From NCBI RefSeq assembly GCF_022829295.1, contig NZ_JAKSYH010000073.1, positions 1 through 64,000 on the forward strand: a stretch of 64,000 nucleotides of DNA, written 5' to 3'. The notes beneath the pieces were generated by a model that had not been told where the DNA came from, did no database searches, and was given only the letters and a program-made list of their open reading frames with translations. The translations under genes and the position numbers were made by a program. This DNA is from Methylobacterium sp. J-088 (GTDB lineage: Bacteria; Pseudomonadota; Alphaproteobacteria; Rhizobiales; Beijerinckiaceae). Positions 28,453-38,739 of the stretch are shown in pieces (position 1 is the stretch's first letter; every line of letters starts with the position of its first letter).

Positions 28453-29142
28453 TCAGCAGGCCAGCCGGTCGCAGCGCCGCATGCTGGCGATCATCTTCGC
28501 CAGGGCACGGGCGCCCGGATGACCGAGGATGCCGCTGTTTCCGAGTACGTAGGAGGGCGTGGCATAGAGCCCGAGATCAGCGGCCATGCGCATCTGGCTC
28601 TTGAGCGCCATGCGCACCTCCTCGCTGTCGGCAATCTCCTCGACTTCCGCCTGCGGGATCCCAAGGGCAGCCGCGGCCGTCAGCGCACCCGGCCCGTCGA
28701 TGCGGCCGGGCTTGCCCAGCAGCGTCCGATAGAAGCCCCAGGCGGCCTCCGAACCCAGCCTGCGCTGGACCGCCAGCATCACCTTGGCGGCCTGCGCCGA
28801 TTGCGGCGACAGAATCGGATTGTGGAAAAGCCCGATCCGCAATTCGCCGTCGCTGTCGTGCAGTGCCACCATGTCGGCGGCGGCCTTCCGGCAATACGGG
28901 CAGTTGAAATCGTAGAACTCGTAGAGCGTGGTCCCGGCCTCGCGCGGTCCGACATAGGTGACGCCGCGCAGGGCAGAAATCTGGCCGGTGATCTCGCCGG
29001 GCAGGATCGTGTTGGCGACCGCCCGTCCGTCGTCGCCGGTGACGGCGACGCGCTGCCCATAGGATTGCGCGGCCGCATGGCCGAGACCGGAACCCAGCGC
29101 GGCACCAGCGGCTGCGATGAAAAGACGTCGGGAGACCGGCAT
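28453..29142 (-). CDS. Exported DsbA-family thiol oxidoreductase
   Basis: A 229-residue thioredoxin-fold protein with a DsbA-like active site FNCPYCRKAAAD (C-P-Y-C). The N-terminus [20 protein letters not shown] has a twin-arginine pattern before a hydrophobic stretch ending HAAAQ, so Tat export is plausible. The cis-proline loop is ATPSYVLG. It probably oxidises or isomerises disulfides in the periplasm. ATG at 29142 was chosen; ATG at 29160 and GTG at 29163 are alternatives. A final Cys closes the chain (RCDRLAC). Confidence 0.85.
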   Translation of the reverse strand: MPVSRRLFIAAAGAALGSGLGHAAAQSYGQRVAVTGDDGRAVANTILPGEITGQISALRGVTYVGPREAGTTLYEFYDFNCPYCRKAAADMVALHDSDGELRIGLFHNPILSPQSAQAAKVMLAVQRRLGSEAAWGFYRTLLGKPGRIDGPGALTAAAALGIPQAEVEEIADSEEVRMALKSQMRMAADLGLYATPSYVLGNSGILGHPGARALAKMIASMRRCDRLAC

Positions 29143-29249
29143 GGGGTTCGTCCAGGGCATCACGGGTCCGCCCGGACCTTGCCGGGGCAGGCCTGAGGGA
29201 AACCAGGGGCTCGCGTCGGTTTGATGGCCGAACCGCGTGAATACGCGGC

Positions 29250-29876
29250 CTACCGTAAGCCCTTCGGCCGGTCACCCGCCGCCCAGGCCAGGGCCTGCTC
29301 CAGCCGGTCGTTGCCCCAGAACAGCTCACCGTCGTCGACCAGGAAGGTCGGCGCCCCGTAGATGCCGCGCGAACGCGCCTCCTCGACGTTGACGCGGAGC
29401 TTGGTCTTGTTGGCCTCCGCGGCGGCGGCGCGCACGGTCTGGGTGCCGTCGAGGCCGAGCGTGTCGAGGATCTCGGCGACTGCCGCAGGCTCCGCGATGG
29501 AACGGCCCTCGGCGAAACTCGCGGTGAACACCGCCTTCGAGAAGGGCACCAGCCAGTCCTGATCCTGGCCGAGCACGGCGACGCGCACGGCGCTCAGGCT
29601 GTTCTGTGGGAATTGCGCGGGCTTCGTCAGCGGCGGCAGGCCGAGGCGCGCGGCCTCGCGCTCCACGTCACGCCACATGTTCTTGCCCTTGGCCGCGTAG
29701 AGATTGAACGGCGAGGTGGTCCAGCCCTGGGAGGCAAAGAGCGGCCCGACCAGGAACGGCCGCCACCGGATCGCCACATCGGCCTCCGCGGCCGCCGCCT
29801 CGACGCGCATCGCCGCGAGATACGAGTAGGTCGAGGCGAATTCGTACCAGAACTCCAGAATCGGCTGGCGCGCCAT
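29250..29876 (-). CDS. 2-hydroxychromene-2-carboxylate isomerase-like protein
   Basis: A 208-residue DsbA-fold protein of the kappa-GST/HCCA isomerase type: FWYEFASTYSYLAAMRVEA at the N-terminus (Ser-Thr-Tyr in place of a C-x-x-C), RWRPFLVGPLF, and the C-terminal GIYGAPTFLVDDGELFWGNDRLE. It would use glutathione as cofactor. Despite the family name, a naphthalene pathway is not implied: no such genes are nearby. ATG at 29876 is the start that matches the family; the longer frame upstream is not. Confidence 0.88.
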   Translation of the reverse strand: MARQPILEFWYEFASTYSYLAAMRVEAAAAEADVAIRWRPFLVGPLFASQGWTTSPFNLYAAKGKNMWRDVEREAARLGLPPLTKPAQFPQNSLSAVRVAVLGQDQDWLVPFSKAVFTASFAEGRSIAEPAAVAEILDTLGLDGTQTVRAAAAEANKTKLRVNVEEARSRGIYGAPTFLVDDGELFWGNDRLEQALAWAAGDRPKGLR

Positions 29877-30075
29877 AGACTTCGCTTCTCCGAATGCACT
29901 TTCGCGGCGGTGATCACAGGCAACGCCCGCGCCGTTCTTCCACGGCCGCAAGGCCGCCGTGAGGCGAAACGCGGCCGATCCTTCGGCAAAGGCTACGCGC
30001 CAAGCGGCACGCCGGTTGCAGGCCAATCCCACCCGCGATAAGCGGCACAAGCCCTCTCCCAGTTCCGGAAGCCGC

Positions 30076-31314
30076 ATGTCCGTTCCCGCGAAGAGCCCCG
30101 TGAAGAAGGTCGTGCTGGCCTATTCCGGGGGGCTCGACACATCGATCATCCTGAAGTGGCTGCAGACCACCTACGGCTGCGAGGTCGTGACCTTTACGGC
30201 CGATCTCGGCCAGGGCGAGGAGCTGGAGCCGGCCCGGCGCAAGGCCGAGCTGCTCGGCATCAAGCCCGAGAATATCTACATCGAGGACCTGCGCGAGGAA
30301 TTCGTCCGCGACTACGTCTTCCCGATGTTCCGGGCCAACGCCGTCTACGAGGGCGTCTATCTTCTCGGCACCTCGATCGCCCGGCCGCTGATTGCCAAGA
30401 AGCAGATCGAGATCGCCGAGCGCGTCGGGGCCGATGCGGTCTGCCACGGCGCCACCGGCAAGGGCAACGATCAGGTCCGGTTCGAGCTCGGCTATTACGC
30501 CCTGAAGCCGGACGTGACGGTGATCGCGCCCTGGCGCGAGTGGGACCTGCGCTCCCGGGAGCAGCTCATCGCCTTCGCCGAGCAGCACCAGATCCCGATC
30601 GCCAAGGACAAGCGCGGCGAGAGTCCGTTCTCGGTGGACGCCAACCTCCTGCATGCCTCATCCGAAGGCAAGGTGCTGGAGGATCCAGCGGTCGAGGTGC
30701 CGGATTACGTCTACTCGCGCACCCTCTCTCCCGAGGAGGCGCCCGACCAGCCGACGGTCATCACGATCGGGTTCGAGCGGGGCGACGCGGTTTCGATCGA
30801 CGGCGAGGCGCTGTCCCCCGCGAACCTGCTGGCGAAGCTGAACGAGCTGGGCCACGCCAACGGCATCGGCCGGCTCGATCTCGTGGAGAACCGCTTCGTC
30901 GGCATGAAGAGCCGCGGCATGTACGAGACGCCGGGCGGCTCGATCCTGCTGCCCGCCCACCGGGCCATCGAGTCGATCACCCTCGATCGCGGCGCCGCGC
31001 ACCTCAAGGATCAGCTCATGCCGCAATACGCGGAGTTGATCTACAACGGCTTCTGGTTCTCGCCGGAGCGCGAGATGATCCAGGCGTTGATCGACCGGAG
31101 CCAGGAGAAGGTCACCGGCACGGTGCGGCTGAAGCTCTACAAGGGCGGCATCCACGTGATCGGCCGCGAGAGCCCGCACTCGCTCTACGACCAGGATCTC
31201 GTGACCTTCGAGGAAGGCGCCGTGGCTTACGACCACCGCGACGCGGCGGGCTTCATCAAGCTCAACGCGCTGCGGTTGCGGACCCTGGCGCAGCGCAAGA
31301 AGCGCGAAGGCTGA
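30076..31314 (+). CDS. argG: Argininosuccinate synthase
   Basis: A 412-residue enzyme that joins citrulline and aspartate with ATP to argininosuccinate in arginine synthesis. The ATP P-loop is SGGLDTS (17-23). Family segments [29 protein letters not shown] and [10 protein letters not shown] are intact. A single gene divergent from the isomerase-like gene; it ends four bases before the convergent 216-residue hypothetical gene. Confidence 0.97.
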   Translation: MSVPAKSPVKKVVLAYSGGLDTSIILKWLQTTYGCEVVTFTADLGQGEELEPARRKAELLGIKPENIYIEDLREEFVRDYVFPMFRANAVYEGVYLLGTSIARPLIAKKQIEIAERVGADAVCHGATGKGNDQVRFELGYYALKPDVTVIAPWREWDLRSREQLIAFAEQHQIPIAKDKRGESPFSVDANLLHASSEGKVLEDPAVEVPDYVYSRTLSPEEAPDQPTVITIGFERGDAVSIDGEALSPANLLAKLNELGHANGIGRLDLVENRFVGMKSRGMYETPGGSILLPAHRAIESITLDRGAAHLKDQLMPQYAELIYNGFWFSPEREMIQALIDRSQEKVTGTVRLKLYKGGIHVIGRESPHSLYDQDLVTFEEGAVAYDHRDAAGFIKLNALRLRTLAQRKKREG

Positions 31315-31318
31315 GGCG

Positions 31319-31969
31319 TCAGGCCGGCTTCCAGACCGCGGGTGATCCCGCGCACTGGAAGTCGCCCGGCCCGAGATCGGCATACCGCAAAAAAATCTGG
31401 AGGGCCGGCTGCATCTCACGGTGGAGCCGGACCCAATGCCTCTCCGCGTCCTCGTCGTCGTTGGCCGCCACCTCCGGTACCGCCGCGAGATGGCGGCCCA
31501 TGGCGGCGGTGTAGGTGTCCCCGACACCATAGGGCTGGGTCGGATCCACCCGCGGTACATCCCCCGCCGGATCCCAGTCGAAGGCGAGATGCGGGATCAG
31601 TGCGAGGTGCTCGGCGGTCACCGCGAAGGTGATGTGCTCCGGCGTCTCGCCCGTCTGCGCATCCCGGAAGACATCGCCGACCGTGCCGTGCTCGAGTTTC
31701 GCCAGACCGTTGTGATACTGGTAGCGGCCGGGCTTCAGCTGCGCGTTCTGGACGAAGACCGCCAGCCCCTTTTCCAGCGCGCGATGCTCATCCGCGGCCC
31801 CCTCGTCGTCGCCGGTGACGTTGGCGATGTCGCCGTCCCGATCGAGGCTGCCGTAGGGGGCATCCGGATGGATGGTCGGCGCCCCCGGCTCGGTGCCGCC
31901 CCAGGCTACGACCATGCGGCGGAGCAAGGCGATGCGCTCCAGGGTCAGGTCGTAGACGGCGTCGCTCAT
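31319..31969 (-). CDS. Hypothetical protein, no recognised domain
   Basis: A 216-residue acidic, mostly soluble protein beginning MSDAVYDLTLERIALLRRM. It has repeated short acidic-aromatic segments (for example AFDWDPAGDVPRVDPTQPYG) and VGDTYTAAMGRHLAAVPEVA but no signal peptide, membrane segment or catalytic motif I can identify. Codon use looks like its neighbours. It converges with argG, four bases apart. Conserved function unknown. Confidence 0.65.
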   Translation of the reverse strand: MSDAVYDLTLERIALLRRMVVAWGGTEPGAPTIHPDAPYGSLDRDGDIANVTGDDEGAADEHRALEKGLAVFVQNAQLKPGRYQYHNGLAKLEHGTVGDVFRDAQTGETPEHITFAVTAEHLALIPHLAFDWDPAGDVPRVDPTQPYGVGDTYTAAMGRHLAAVPEVAANDDEDAERHWVRLHREMQPALQIFLRYADLGPGDFQCAGSPAVWKPA

Positions 31970-32373
31970 GGGTGTCGGCTCTGGCTTCGGTTCTGGCGCA
32001 TGTCTTACAGACCGGTTTCGGCGGCTGCTACCGCCGCCGGCCGTTGTTTCCGTCGCGGTTCTTCCAGCAACCGGCGTTTCGTTTCTCGGGTTGAGACGAC
32101 GTTTGCCGTGCCGGTCCGAGCCGGGCCACCGAATTCCCGGTCGCCCCGCACGTCTCTCGTTCAAGCCCTATTGGCTCCTCCTAGTGCTCTGACGCATTCA
32201 CCTCGTTCATGCGAGTGAGCACGAGTTCTTTGGTTTTGCATCAATTTTTCCAGACTCGGCTGACGCCCCCGTCTGGATCGATGCACTAGTCCGCCCGGTG
32301 AGCGGTCTCATCCGGCGGCGCATGCTCGCCGCGATCAAGCGAGACAGCGCGCGTCCTTCGAGCCCGGGACAGG
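31970..32373. other. Intergenic region with a small hairpin
   Basis: No supported gene lies here. A compound inverted repeat is visible: GTGCTC (32184-32189) with GAGCAC (32217-32222) around CGCAT (32193-32197) with ATGCG (32209-32213). On the plus strand it is followed by T-rich sequence, but no plus-strand gene ends nearby. The segment 32200-32300 is less GC-rich than its flanks. Confidence 0.5.
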
Positions 32374-33093
32374 TCATCGCCGCAGGCAGCCCGTAAGTCC
32401 CTCCACCTGACCCATCATGGCCTGGATCCGCGCGGCGCGGCGGCGCACGCCGGGGGAGGGACGTCCGGCGCTGCGCAGGATCGGGTTCGGCAGGACGGCG
32501 GCCAGAAGCGCGGCCTCGCCTCGGCTCAGGCGACTCGCATCCTTGCCGAACCAGTGCCGGCTCGCAGCCTGGGCGCCGTAGATCCCGTCGCCCCACTCGG
32601 CAACATTCAAATAAATCTCCATCATGCGCCGCTTGCCCCAAAGGGTGTCGAGAGCAAACGCCAGCGGGATCTCGACCGCCTTGCGGATGTAGGAGCGGCC
32701 GGGCCAGAGGAAGACGTTCTTCACCGTCTGCATCGCGATGGTCGAGGCGCCGCGGCTCGGCGAATCCTCGTCCTCCACCACATCGCGGATTGCCGAGACA
32801 TCGACGCCGTGATCGAGGCAGAAACGCTGATCTTCGGAGGCGATCACAGCCAGCACCAGGGCCGGGGCGATGCCGGACAGCGGAACCGGATCGCGGCTGA
32901 CCGGCTGAAGCGTCAACCACCGACCCAGCATCAGGGTCGACGGCGGCATCACCGCGCTATAGACGAGCGCCAGACCCAGCACGAGGACGAAACCGATGGC
33001 GGGGAGCAGCAGCAGCGTCCCCACGATCTGCCGGACCCGGCGGGAGCGCCGCGGGCGGGCGCGCGGAAGATTGCGTTCCGCCGCCCCCGCCAT
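32374..33093 (-). CDS. mtgA: Monofunctional biosynthetic peptidoglycan transglycosylase
   Basis: A 239-residue family 51 glycosyltransferase that polymerises lipid II on the periplasmic side of the inner membrane. One N-terminal membrane segment (around residues 24-46, LLLLPAIGFVLVLGLALVYS) is followed by the GT51 motifs: ASEDQRFCLDHG, GASTIAMQTVKNVFL, RKAVEIPLAFALD and MEIYLNVAEWGDGIYG. ATG at 33093 chosen; a TTG at 33156 would add 21 residues. It is divergent from ispA. Confidence 0.92.
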   Translation of the reverse strand: MAGAAERNLPRARPRRSRRVRQIVGTLLLLPAIGFVLVLGLALVYSAVMPPSTLMLGRWLTLQPVSRDPVPLSGIAPALVLAVIASEDQRFCLDHGVDVSAIRDVVEDEDSPSRGASTIAMQTVKNVFLWPGRSYIRKAVEIPLAFALDTLWGKRRMMEIYLNVAEWGDGIYGAQAASRHWFGKDASRLSRGEAALLAAVLPNPILRSAGRPSPGVRRRAARIQAMMGQVEGLTGCLRR

Positions 33094-33180
33094 GCTGCCC
33101 ACCCCGCTCACCGCGATTTCGTTCCCGTACAACTGACACGCGATTGGTTTTCGCAAGGCCAGGACCGGACGTAGCGCCCG

Positions 33181-34152
33181 ATGACCCCGACATCCTCAAC
33201 GCAGGCCCCGACCGGTTCGGTCAAGGCTGGCACGCAAGCCGTCGAGTTTACCCACAGGTTGACTGAGGTCGCCGGGACGGTCGAGACCTTCCTGGTGGAG
33301 CGCCTCGGCCCGGAGGTCGGCCCCGGTGAGATCGCCCGGCCGCCCCGCCTGATGGCGGCGATGCGCCACGCGGTTTTGGGCGGCGGCAAGCGCCTGCGCC
33401 CGTTCCTCGCGATCGAGACCGCCCGGATGCTCGGCGGTTCCGAAGCGGCGGCGTTGGCGGCCGGCGCCGGGATCGAGCTGGTGCATTGCTACAGCCTCGT
33501 CCACGACGACCTGCCCGCCATGGACGACGACGATATGCGCCGCGGCAAGCCGACGGTTCATAAGGCCTACGACGAGGCCACCGCGATCCTGGTCGGCGAC
33601 TCACTTCAGACCCTGGCCTTCGAGATCGTGGCCGACCCGACCTGGCAGCCGGATGCGCGGATCCGGGCCGACCTCGTGCTCGGTCTCGCCCGGGCCTCGG
33701 GCCTCGGCGGCATGGTGGGCGGCCAGCTCCTCGACCTGACCGCCGAGGGCCGGTTCGGCGCGGCCAACATGGACGTGGACGACACCCTGCGGATGCAGGC
33801 GATGAAGACCGGCGCGATCCTGGCCTTCTCGGTGGAGGCCGGCGCGATCGTGGGCGGCGCCGACGAGGGCCAGCGCGCGGCCTTGCTGCGCTACGGCCTC
33901 GCCCTCGGGCAGGCCTTCCAGATCGCCGACGACATCCTCGACCGCGAGGCGTCCCCCGAGGCGATGGGCAAGGCCACCGGCAAGGACAAGGACGCCGGCA
34001 AGGCGACGCTGGTCGACCGCCTCGGCATCGACGGCGCGCGGGCCGAATGCGACCGCCTCGTCGGCGTCTGCGAGGACGCGGTCGGTTCCTGGAGCGAGAA
34101 GGCCCGCATCCTGCGGGACGCCGCCCGGTTCACGGTGGCGCGCAAGACCTGA
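33181..34152 (+). CDS. ispA: Farnesyl/polyprenyl diphosphate synthase
   Basis: A 323-residue trans-prenyltransferase with the first aspartate-rich motif (HDDLPAMDDDDMRRG) and the second (IADDILD). It also has GGGKRLRPFLAIE near residue 63. The residues before the first motif (LVHCYSLVHDD) fit short-chain, farnesyl-type synthases, though chain length is not certain. It makes isoprenoid precursors for quinones, hopanoids or carotenoids. A U-rich hairpin and palindromes follow it. Confidence 0.9.
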   Translation: MTPTSSTQAPTGSVKAGTQAVEFTHRLTEVAGTVETFLVERLGPEVGPGEIARPPRLMAAMRHAVLGGGKRLRPFLAIETARMLGGSEAAALAAGAGIELVHCYSLVHDDLPAMDDDDMRRGKPTVHKAYDEATAILVGDSLQTLAFEIVADPTWQPDARIRADLVLGLARASGLGGMVGGQLLDLTAEGRFGAANMDVDDTLRMQAMKTGAILAFSVEAGAIVGGADEGQRAALLRYGLALGQAFQIADDILDREASPEAMGKATGKDKDAGKATLVDRLGIDGARAECDRLVGVCEDAVGSWSEKARILRDAARFTVARKT

Positions 34153-34156
34153 GTAT

Positions 34157-34180
34157 GGTTTCGAAAGGTCGAAACTTTTC
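34157..34180 (+). terminator. Putative terminator after ispA
   Basis: A six-base stem GTTTCG (34158-34163) / CGAAAC (34170-34175) is followed directly by TTTTC, five bases after the ispA stop. The stem is weak but the position suits an intrinsic terminator. Confidence 0.5.
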
Positions 34181-34254
34181 GCGGGTCGAGGGCAGAGCCC
34201 TGGAGAATAGCTCAGGGCTCTGCCCTGAGCACCCGCCAAAGGGCTGAGCCCTTT
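34181..34254. repeat. Nested palindromic element downstream of ispA
   Basis: GGGCAGAGCCCTG (34190-34202) and CAGGGCTCTGCCC (34213-34225) are perfect 13-base inverted arms, enclosed by GCGGGT (34181-34186) and ACCCGC (34231-34236). Immediately after comes AAAGGGCTGAGCCCTTT (34238-34254), a perfect dyad with eight-base arms. It lies between ispA and the convergent permease gene and may act as a bidirectional terminator, but it looks like an interspersed repeat unit. Confidence 0.85.
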
Positions 34255-34307
34255 GGAATCCCGGAATCATCGTTCGAGCGGCGCCGACCTTGCCGGCGTC
34301 CGCCCGA

Positions 34308-35534
34308 TCAGGCCTTGTTCTTGTTGTAGACGTCGAGACAGACGGCGGCGAGCAGCACGATCCCCTTGATCACCTGCTGGTAGTCAACGCCGATGCCCAT
34401 AATCGACATGCCGTTGTTCATCACCCCGATGATGAAGGCGCCGATCACCACGCCCGAGACCTTGCCGATGCCGCCGGAGGCCGAGGCGCCGCCGATGAAG
34501 CAGGCCGCGATCACGTCGAGTTCGAAGCCCACGCCCGCCTTCGGAGTCGCGGTGTTGAGCCGGGCGGCGAAGATCATCCCGGCGAGGCCCGCCAGCGCGC
34601 CCATATTGGCGAAGGTCAGGAAGGTGAGCCGCTCGGTCTTGATACCGGAGAGCCGCGCCGCCTTGAGGTTGCCGCCGAGCGCGTAGATCCGCCGCCCGAT
34701 CGTGGTCCGCGTCGTGGCGAAGCGGTAGAGCATCACCAGCACGAACATCACGAGCAGCACGTTCGGCAGGCCGCGATAGGCACTCATCTGGTAGGCGAAG
34801 GCCAGGATCACGATGGTGGTCACGCCGTTCCGGAAGATGAACGAGGCCCAGGAATCCGCCTCCCCGCCGTTGCGGACCCGCGCCACGCGGCGGCGCCAGT
34901 TCAGGCCGACCAGGATCAGCGATAGGGCGGCCGCAATCAGCAGTGCTGTCCAGGGGCCGGCGAAATTAATGAGGAATCCCTTGGAGAGGAGCTGGAATAC
35001 CTCCGGGAACGGGCCGATCGAAGCGCCCTGCAGAAGGGCCAGCGTCATGCCGCGAAACACCAGCATGCCGGCCAGCGTCACGATGAAGCTCGGGATGCCG
35101 AGATAGGCCACGAAGTAGCCCTGCAGGCCGCCGATGGCGGCGCCCACGGCCAGGCATATGATCGTCGCAGTGAGCGGATCGAAGCCGAACCGGACCATCA
35201 ACATGGCCGCGAGCGCGCCGACAAGGCCGACCACCGAGCCGATCGACAGGTCGATATGGCCCGCCACGATGATGAGGAGCATCCCCAGCGCCATCACCAC
35301 GACGTAGCTGTTCTGCAGGATGAGGTTGGTGAGGTTCAGCGGCTGGAACAGCACGCCGCCGGTCGTGTACTCGAAGAACAGGGTGATGACCGCGAGCGCG
35401 AAGACCAGCCCGTAGTCGCGCAGCTGCGCCATCGACAGAAAGCCCCGCTGAACACGGGACGCATTGGCAGACATGGAGGCGGAACGTCCTTCTGTGACCG
35501 GGATCATGGGCTTGCTCGCGGGGATATCGGTCAT
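34308..35534 (-). CDS. gguB: Multiple-monosaccharide ABC transporter permease (MmsB/GguB type)
   Basis: A 408-residue inner-membrane permease with about ten hydrophobic segments. It has the sugar-permease marks [19 protein letters not shown] and the C-terminal [21 protein letters not shown] followed by [14 protein letters not shown]. It works with the ATPase and binding protein encoded just upstream on the same strand. Its ATG overlaps the ATPase stop (ATGA). The assignment to the xylose/galactose/multiple sugar type follows from the three-gene set; the exact sugar is inferred. Confidence 0.9.
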   Translation of the reverse strand: MTDIPASKPMIPVTEGRSASMSANASRVQRGFLSMAQLRDYGLVFALAVITLFFEYTTGGVLFQPLNLTNLILQNSYVVVMALGMLLIIVAGHIDLSIGSVVGLVGALAAMLMVRFGFDPLTATIICLAVGAAIGGLQGYFVAYLGIPSFIVTLAGMLVFRGMTLALLQGASIGPFPEVFQLLSKGFLINFAGPWTALLIAAALSLILVGLNWRRRVARVRNGGEADSWASFIFRNGVTTIVILAFAYQMSAYRGLPNVLLVMFVLVMLYRFATTRTTIGRRIYALGGNLKAARLSGIKTERLTFLTFANMGALAGLAGMIFAARLNTATPKAGVGFELDVIAACFIGGASASGGIGKVSGVVIGAFIIGVMNNGMSIMGIGVDYQQVIKGIVLLAAVCLDVYNKNKA

Positions 35535-37066
35535 CCGTTCAGGTCCTTGGAGCGCATGATCGCGCGCATGATCGCCTCCTGGCTGGCCCCCTCGCGCTGG
35601 AATTCGCCCACGAAGCGCCCCTCGTTCATCACGTAGATCCGGTCGCACAGGCCGAGCAGCTCGGGCATCTCGGACGAGATCACCAGCACGCCCCGTCCCT
35701 CGGCGGCCAGCTCATTGATAATGCTGTAGATTTCGTACTTGGCGCCGACATCGATGCCGCGCGTCGGCTCGTCCAGAATCAGCACCTTGGGCTGGGTGAA
35801 CAGCCACTTGCTCAGCACGACCTTCTGCTGATTGCCGCCCGACAGGTTCACCGTCTGCTGCGCCACGCCGAAGGAGCGGATCCGCATCTTGCTCCGGTAG
35901 CCGCTGGCGACCCGGTGCTCCGCGTCCTCGTCGATCACCGTGGCCTTGGATACGCCCGGCAGGTTGGCCAGCGTGGTGTTCTTGGCGATGTCTTCGCCCA
36001 GGACGAGACCAAGCTGCTTGCGGTCCTCGGTGACGTAGGCGATCCCCGCGGCGATCGCCTTCTCGATCGTCGAGACGTCGACGTCCGCGCCGTCGATCCG
36101 CACGGTACCACTGATGCCCTGCCCGTAGGAGCGCCCGAAGAGGCTCATGGCGAGCTCGGTCCGGCCCGAGCCCATCAGGCCGGCGATCCCGACGATCTCG
36201 CCCCGGCGTACGGTCAGGTTGACCCCGCGCACCATTGTCCGGTCGGGATGGATCGGGTGGTGGGCCGTCCAGTCCCGGACCTCCATCAGAACGTCGCCGA
36301 TCTTCGGCTCACGCACCGGATAGCGGTTCGCCATCGTGCGACCGACCATGCCGCGGATGATGCGGTCCTCGTCCACCGCCTCGCTCCGGCAATCGAGTGT
36401 CTCGACGGTGGTGCCGTCGCGCAGGACGGTGATCCGGTCGGCGACCTTCGAGATCTCGTTGAGCTTGTGCGAGATCAAGATCGACGCGATGCCCTGATCC
36501 TTGAAGCGCAGGAGCAGCTGCAGCAGCGCCTCGCTGTCGGTCTCGCTCAGACTCGCGGTCGGCTCGTCGAGAATAAGCAGCTTGACCTTCTTGGACAGCG
36601 CCTTGGCGATCTCCACGAGTTGCTGCTTGCCGACGCCCAGATGCGTCACCAGCGTATCGGGGTTCTCGTCGAGCCCCACGATGGCCATCACCTCACGGGA
36701 TCGGGTGTAAACGCGATCCTGGTCGATGATGCCGAAGCGGGCCGGCTCGTTGCCGAGGAAGATGTTCTCGGCGATCGACAGGAACGGCACCAGCGCGAGT
36801 TCCTGGTGGATGATCACGATCCCCAAGCGCTCGCTGTCGGAGATGTCCCGGAAGTGGCCCGGGCGGCCCTCGTAGACGATCTCGCCCTCATAGGAGCCGT
36901 GCGGATAGACGCCGCTCAGCACCTTCATGAGCGTCGACTTGCCGGCGCCGTTCTCGCCGACAAGGGCATGAATCTCGGCGGGCGCGACGGTGAGGTTGAC
37001 GTCGCTGAGGGCCTTGACGCCGGGGAACGACTTGGAGATCCCCCGCATTTCGAGGACGGGCTGCAT
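35531..37066 (-). CDS. gguA: Multiple-monosaccharide ABC transporter ATP-binding protein (MmsA/GguA type)
   Basis: A 511-residue tandem ATPase with two ABC domains. The first has Walker [12 protein letters not shown] and [14 protein letters not shown]; the second has the degenerate [13 protein letters not shown] in place of Walker A, the signature [15 protein letters not shown] and [13 protein letters not shown]. This layout is typical of sugar importers such as XylG/MglA. It sits between the binding protein gene (194 bases upstream) and the permease. Confidence 0.94.
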   Translation of the reverse strand: MQPVLEMRGISKSFPGVKALSDVNLTVAPAEIHALVGENGAGKSTLMKVLSGVYPHGSYEGEIVYEGRPGHFRDISDSERLGIVIIHQELALVPFLSIAENIFLGNEPARFGIIDQDRVYTRSREVMAIVGLDENPDTLVTHLGVGKQQLVEIAKALSKKVKLLILDEPTASLSETDSEALLQLLLRFKDQGIASILISHKLNEISKVADRITVLRDGTTVETLDCRSEAVDEDRIIRGMVGRTMANRYPVREPKIGDVLMEVRDWTAHHPIHPDRTMVRGVNLTVRRGEIVGIAGLMGSGRTELAMSLFGRSYGQGISGTVRIDGADVDVSTIEKAIAAGIAYVTEDRKQLGLVLGEDIAKNTTLANLPGVSKATVIDEDAEHRVASGYRSKMRIRSFGVAQQTVNLSGGNQQKVVLSKWLFTQPKVLILDEPTRGIDVGAKYEIYSIINELAAEGRGVLVISSEMPELLGLCDRIYVMNEGRFVGEFQREGASQEAIMRAIMRSKDLNG

Positions 37067-37260
37067 GCGACTCTTTCCGGCTCGGTCTGCGTCGCGTCGT
37101 TCCCCCCTGCAGCGGCGATGGGAACGACGCGAAATCCTTGATTTGACGCACGCTCACGCCGCACCGGCGTCCGGTTCGGCGGAAAGCGCTTCGGATGGGA
37201 CCGCACCGGCGCGACGCCGGCGCAGGATCGAAAGGACCGGCATCCCCGGCCCCGCGGCGC
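37067..37260 (-). other. Gap between binding-protein and ATPase genes
   Basis: A 194-base gap, unusually long for this operon. It carries a GC-rich hairpin candidate around 37203-37224 (GCACCGGC paired with GCCGGCGC, with wobble). Such a structure could lower read-through so that more binding protein than transporter is made, as in other sugar ABC operons; no U-tract is clear. Confidence 0.35.
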
Positions 37261-38331
37261 TTACTTCAGCTGGTCAGGGGTGTAGTAGCCCGATTCGACC
37301 AGAACCGGCTTCCAGTTGTCCTTGGTCACGATCACCGGCGTCAGCAGGTAGGACGGGACGACCTTCTTCCCGTTGTTGTAGGTCTTCGTATCGTTGACCT
37401 CGGGCTGCTTGCCGGACTCGATGGCGTCGATCATCGCCACCGTCACCTTCGCGAGCTCGCGGGTGTCCTTGAAGATCGTCGCGGTCTGCTCGCCCGCGAT
37501 GATCGACTTGACCGATTGCAGTTCGGCGTCCTGACCGCTGACCACGGGCAGCTTCTGATTGCCGGAGCCGTAGCCGACGCTCTTCACCGACGAGATGATG
37601 GCCGTCGAGATACCGTCGTAGGGCGAGAGCACCGCGTCGAGGCGGGCGTTGCCGTAATAGGCGGAGAGCAGGTTATCCATCCGGGCCTGGGCGGTCGCCG
37701 GGTCCCAGCGCAGGGTCGAGACCTTGTCCATGCCGAACTGGCCGGAGCGCACGACGAGCTTCTTCGAATCGATGTAAGGCTTCAGCACCGACATGGCGCC
37801 GTCGTAGAAAAAGTATGCGTTATTGTCGTCGGGCGATCCGCCGAACAGCTCGATATTGAACGGGCCCTTGCCGTCCTTGAGGCCCAGCGCATCGACGATT
37901 GAGGTCGCCTGCTGCACCCCAACCTTGAAGTTGTCGAACGTGGCGTAATAATCAACGTTGGGCGTTCCCTTGATCAGGCGATCGTAGGCAATCACCTTCA
38001 CGCCGCGCTCGGCCGCTTTCGACAGGACGTCACCGAGGGTTGTCCCATCAATCGATGCAACGACCAAGAGCTTCACGCCCTTCGTCAGCATGTTCTCGAT
38101 CTGGGCAAGCTGGGTTGGGATGTCATCGTCCGCGTATTGCAGGTCCGGCTTGTAGCCCTTCGCCTGGAGCAGCTTCACGATGTTGTTGCCGTCATCGATC
38201 CAGCGCTGAGACGACTTCGTCGGCATGGCAACCCCGATCGGGTCGCCGCCCGCGGCCTGGGCCGACGATAAGGCACTCCCGAGGAGCGCGGCCCCGAGGA
38301 TCAGCTGGCGTAACGTCTGCTTGGCGAACAT
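37261..38331 (-). CDS. chvE: Multiple-sugar-binding periplasmic protein (ChvE-like)
   Basis: A 356-residue type 1 sugar-binding protein with a signal peptide (cleavage near SSAQA-AGG, residue 26). Marks of the ChvE/MmsE group include [16 protein letters not shown] at the mature start, [21 protein letters not shown] and the sugar-site VVSGQDAE. It captures monosaccharides in the periplasm for the GguA/GguB importer; in Agrobacterium ChvE also signals to a sensor kinase, but no VirA-like gene is present here. A GGGGGAG ribosome site precedes the ATG. Confidence 0.93.
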   Translation of the reverse strand: MFAKQTLRQLILGAALLGSALSSAQAAGGDPIGVAMPTKSSQRWIDDGNNIVKLLQAKGYKPDLQYADDDIPTQLAQIENMLTKGVKLLVVASIDGTTLGDVLSKAAERGVKVIAYDRLIKGTPNVDYYATFDNFKVGVQQATSIVDALGLKDGKGPFNIELFGGSPDDNNAYFFYDGAMSVLKPYIDSKKLVVRSGQFGMDKVSTLRWDPATAQARMDNLLSAYYGNARLDAVLSPYDGISTAIISSVKSVGYGSGNQKLPVVSGQDAELQSVKSIIAGEQTATIFKDTRELAKVTVAMIDAIESGKQPEVNDTKTYNNGKKVVPSYLLTPVIVTKDNWKPVLVESGYYTPDQLK

Positions 38332-38739
38332 GACTCCCCCTTGTTTATCGTGCGGCAGTACAAGGCTTTTTGCGCCTTTTGCCACCGCGTTCCATCACCA
38401 TCGGCGGAGAATCCGAGTCATAACCAATTATGCTTTAAGCATAGATCTGACACGGATCGAAGCTATCCATCTCCAGTATTTGAAGTGGATATTGATAATC
38501 TGCCGATGTGCTGAATTCTATCGAGCGCGGATAGCGATCGTTTGCGGAATCACCGCGAAGTGGACGCCGAGGTGGCGGAATTCCTTATCCCAGCGTGTGA
38601 ACGGGTTCGACCCCATCCGTTCTTCGTTGCTGAATTTGTATGAGTTATAGAACGGGACGTCAATCGTGTGCGCGGGGGCAGGCTGCGCTGCATCTGGGAA
38701 TGCACAGCGATGGCAGAGAGGCGGCTGCGGCCGCCAGGC
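38332..38739. other. Intergenic region upstream of chvE, AT-rich with a palindrome
   Basis: No supported gene. The stretch 38400-38540 is clearly AT-richer than the rest of the window and holds the perfect dyad TATGCTT-T-AAGCATA (38429-38443), about 100 bases before the chvE ATG. This is the obvious promoter and operator region for the minus-strand sugar transport operon. The dyad also meets the T-N11-A pattern of LysR regulators, but no LysR gene is beside it. Confidence 0.5.
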
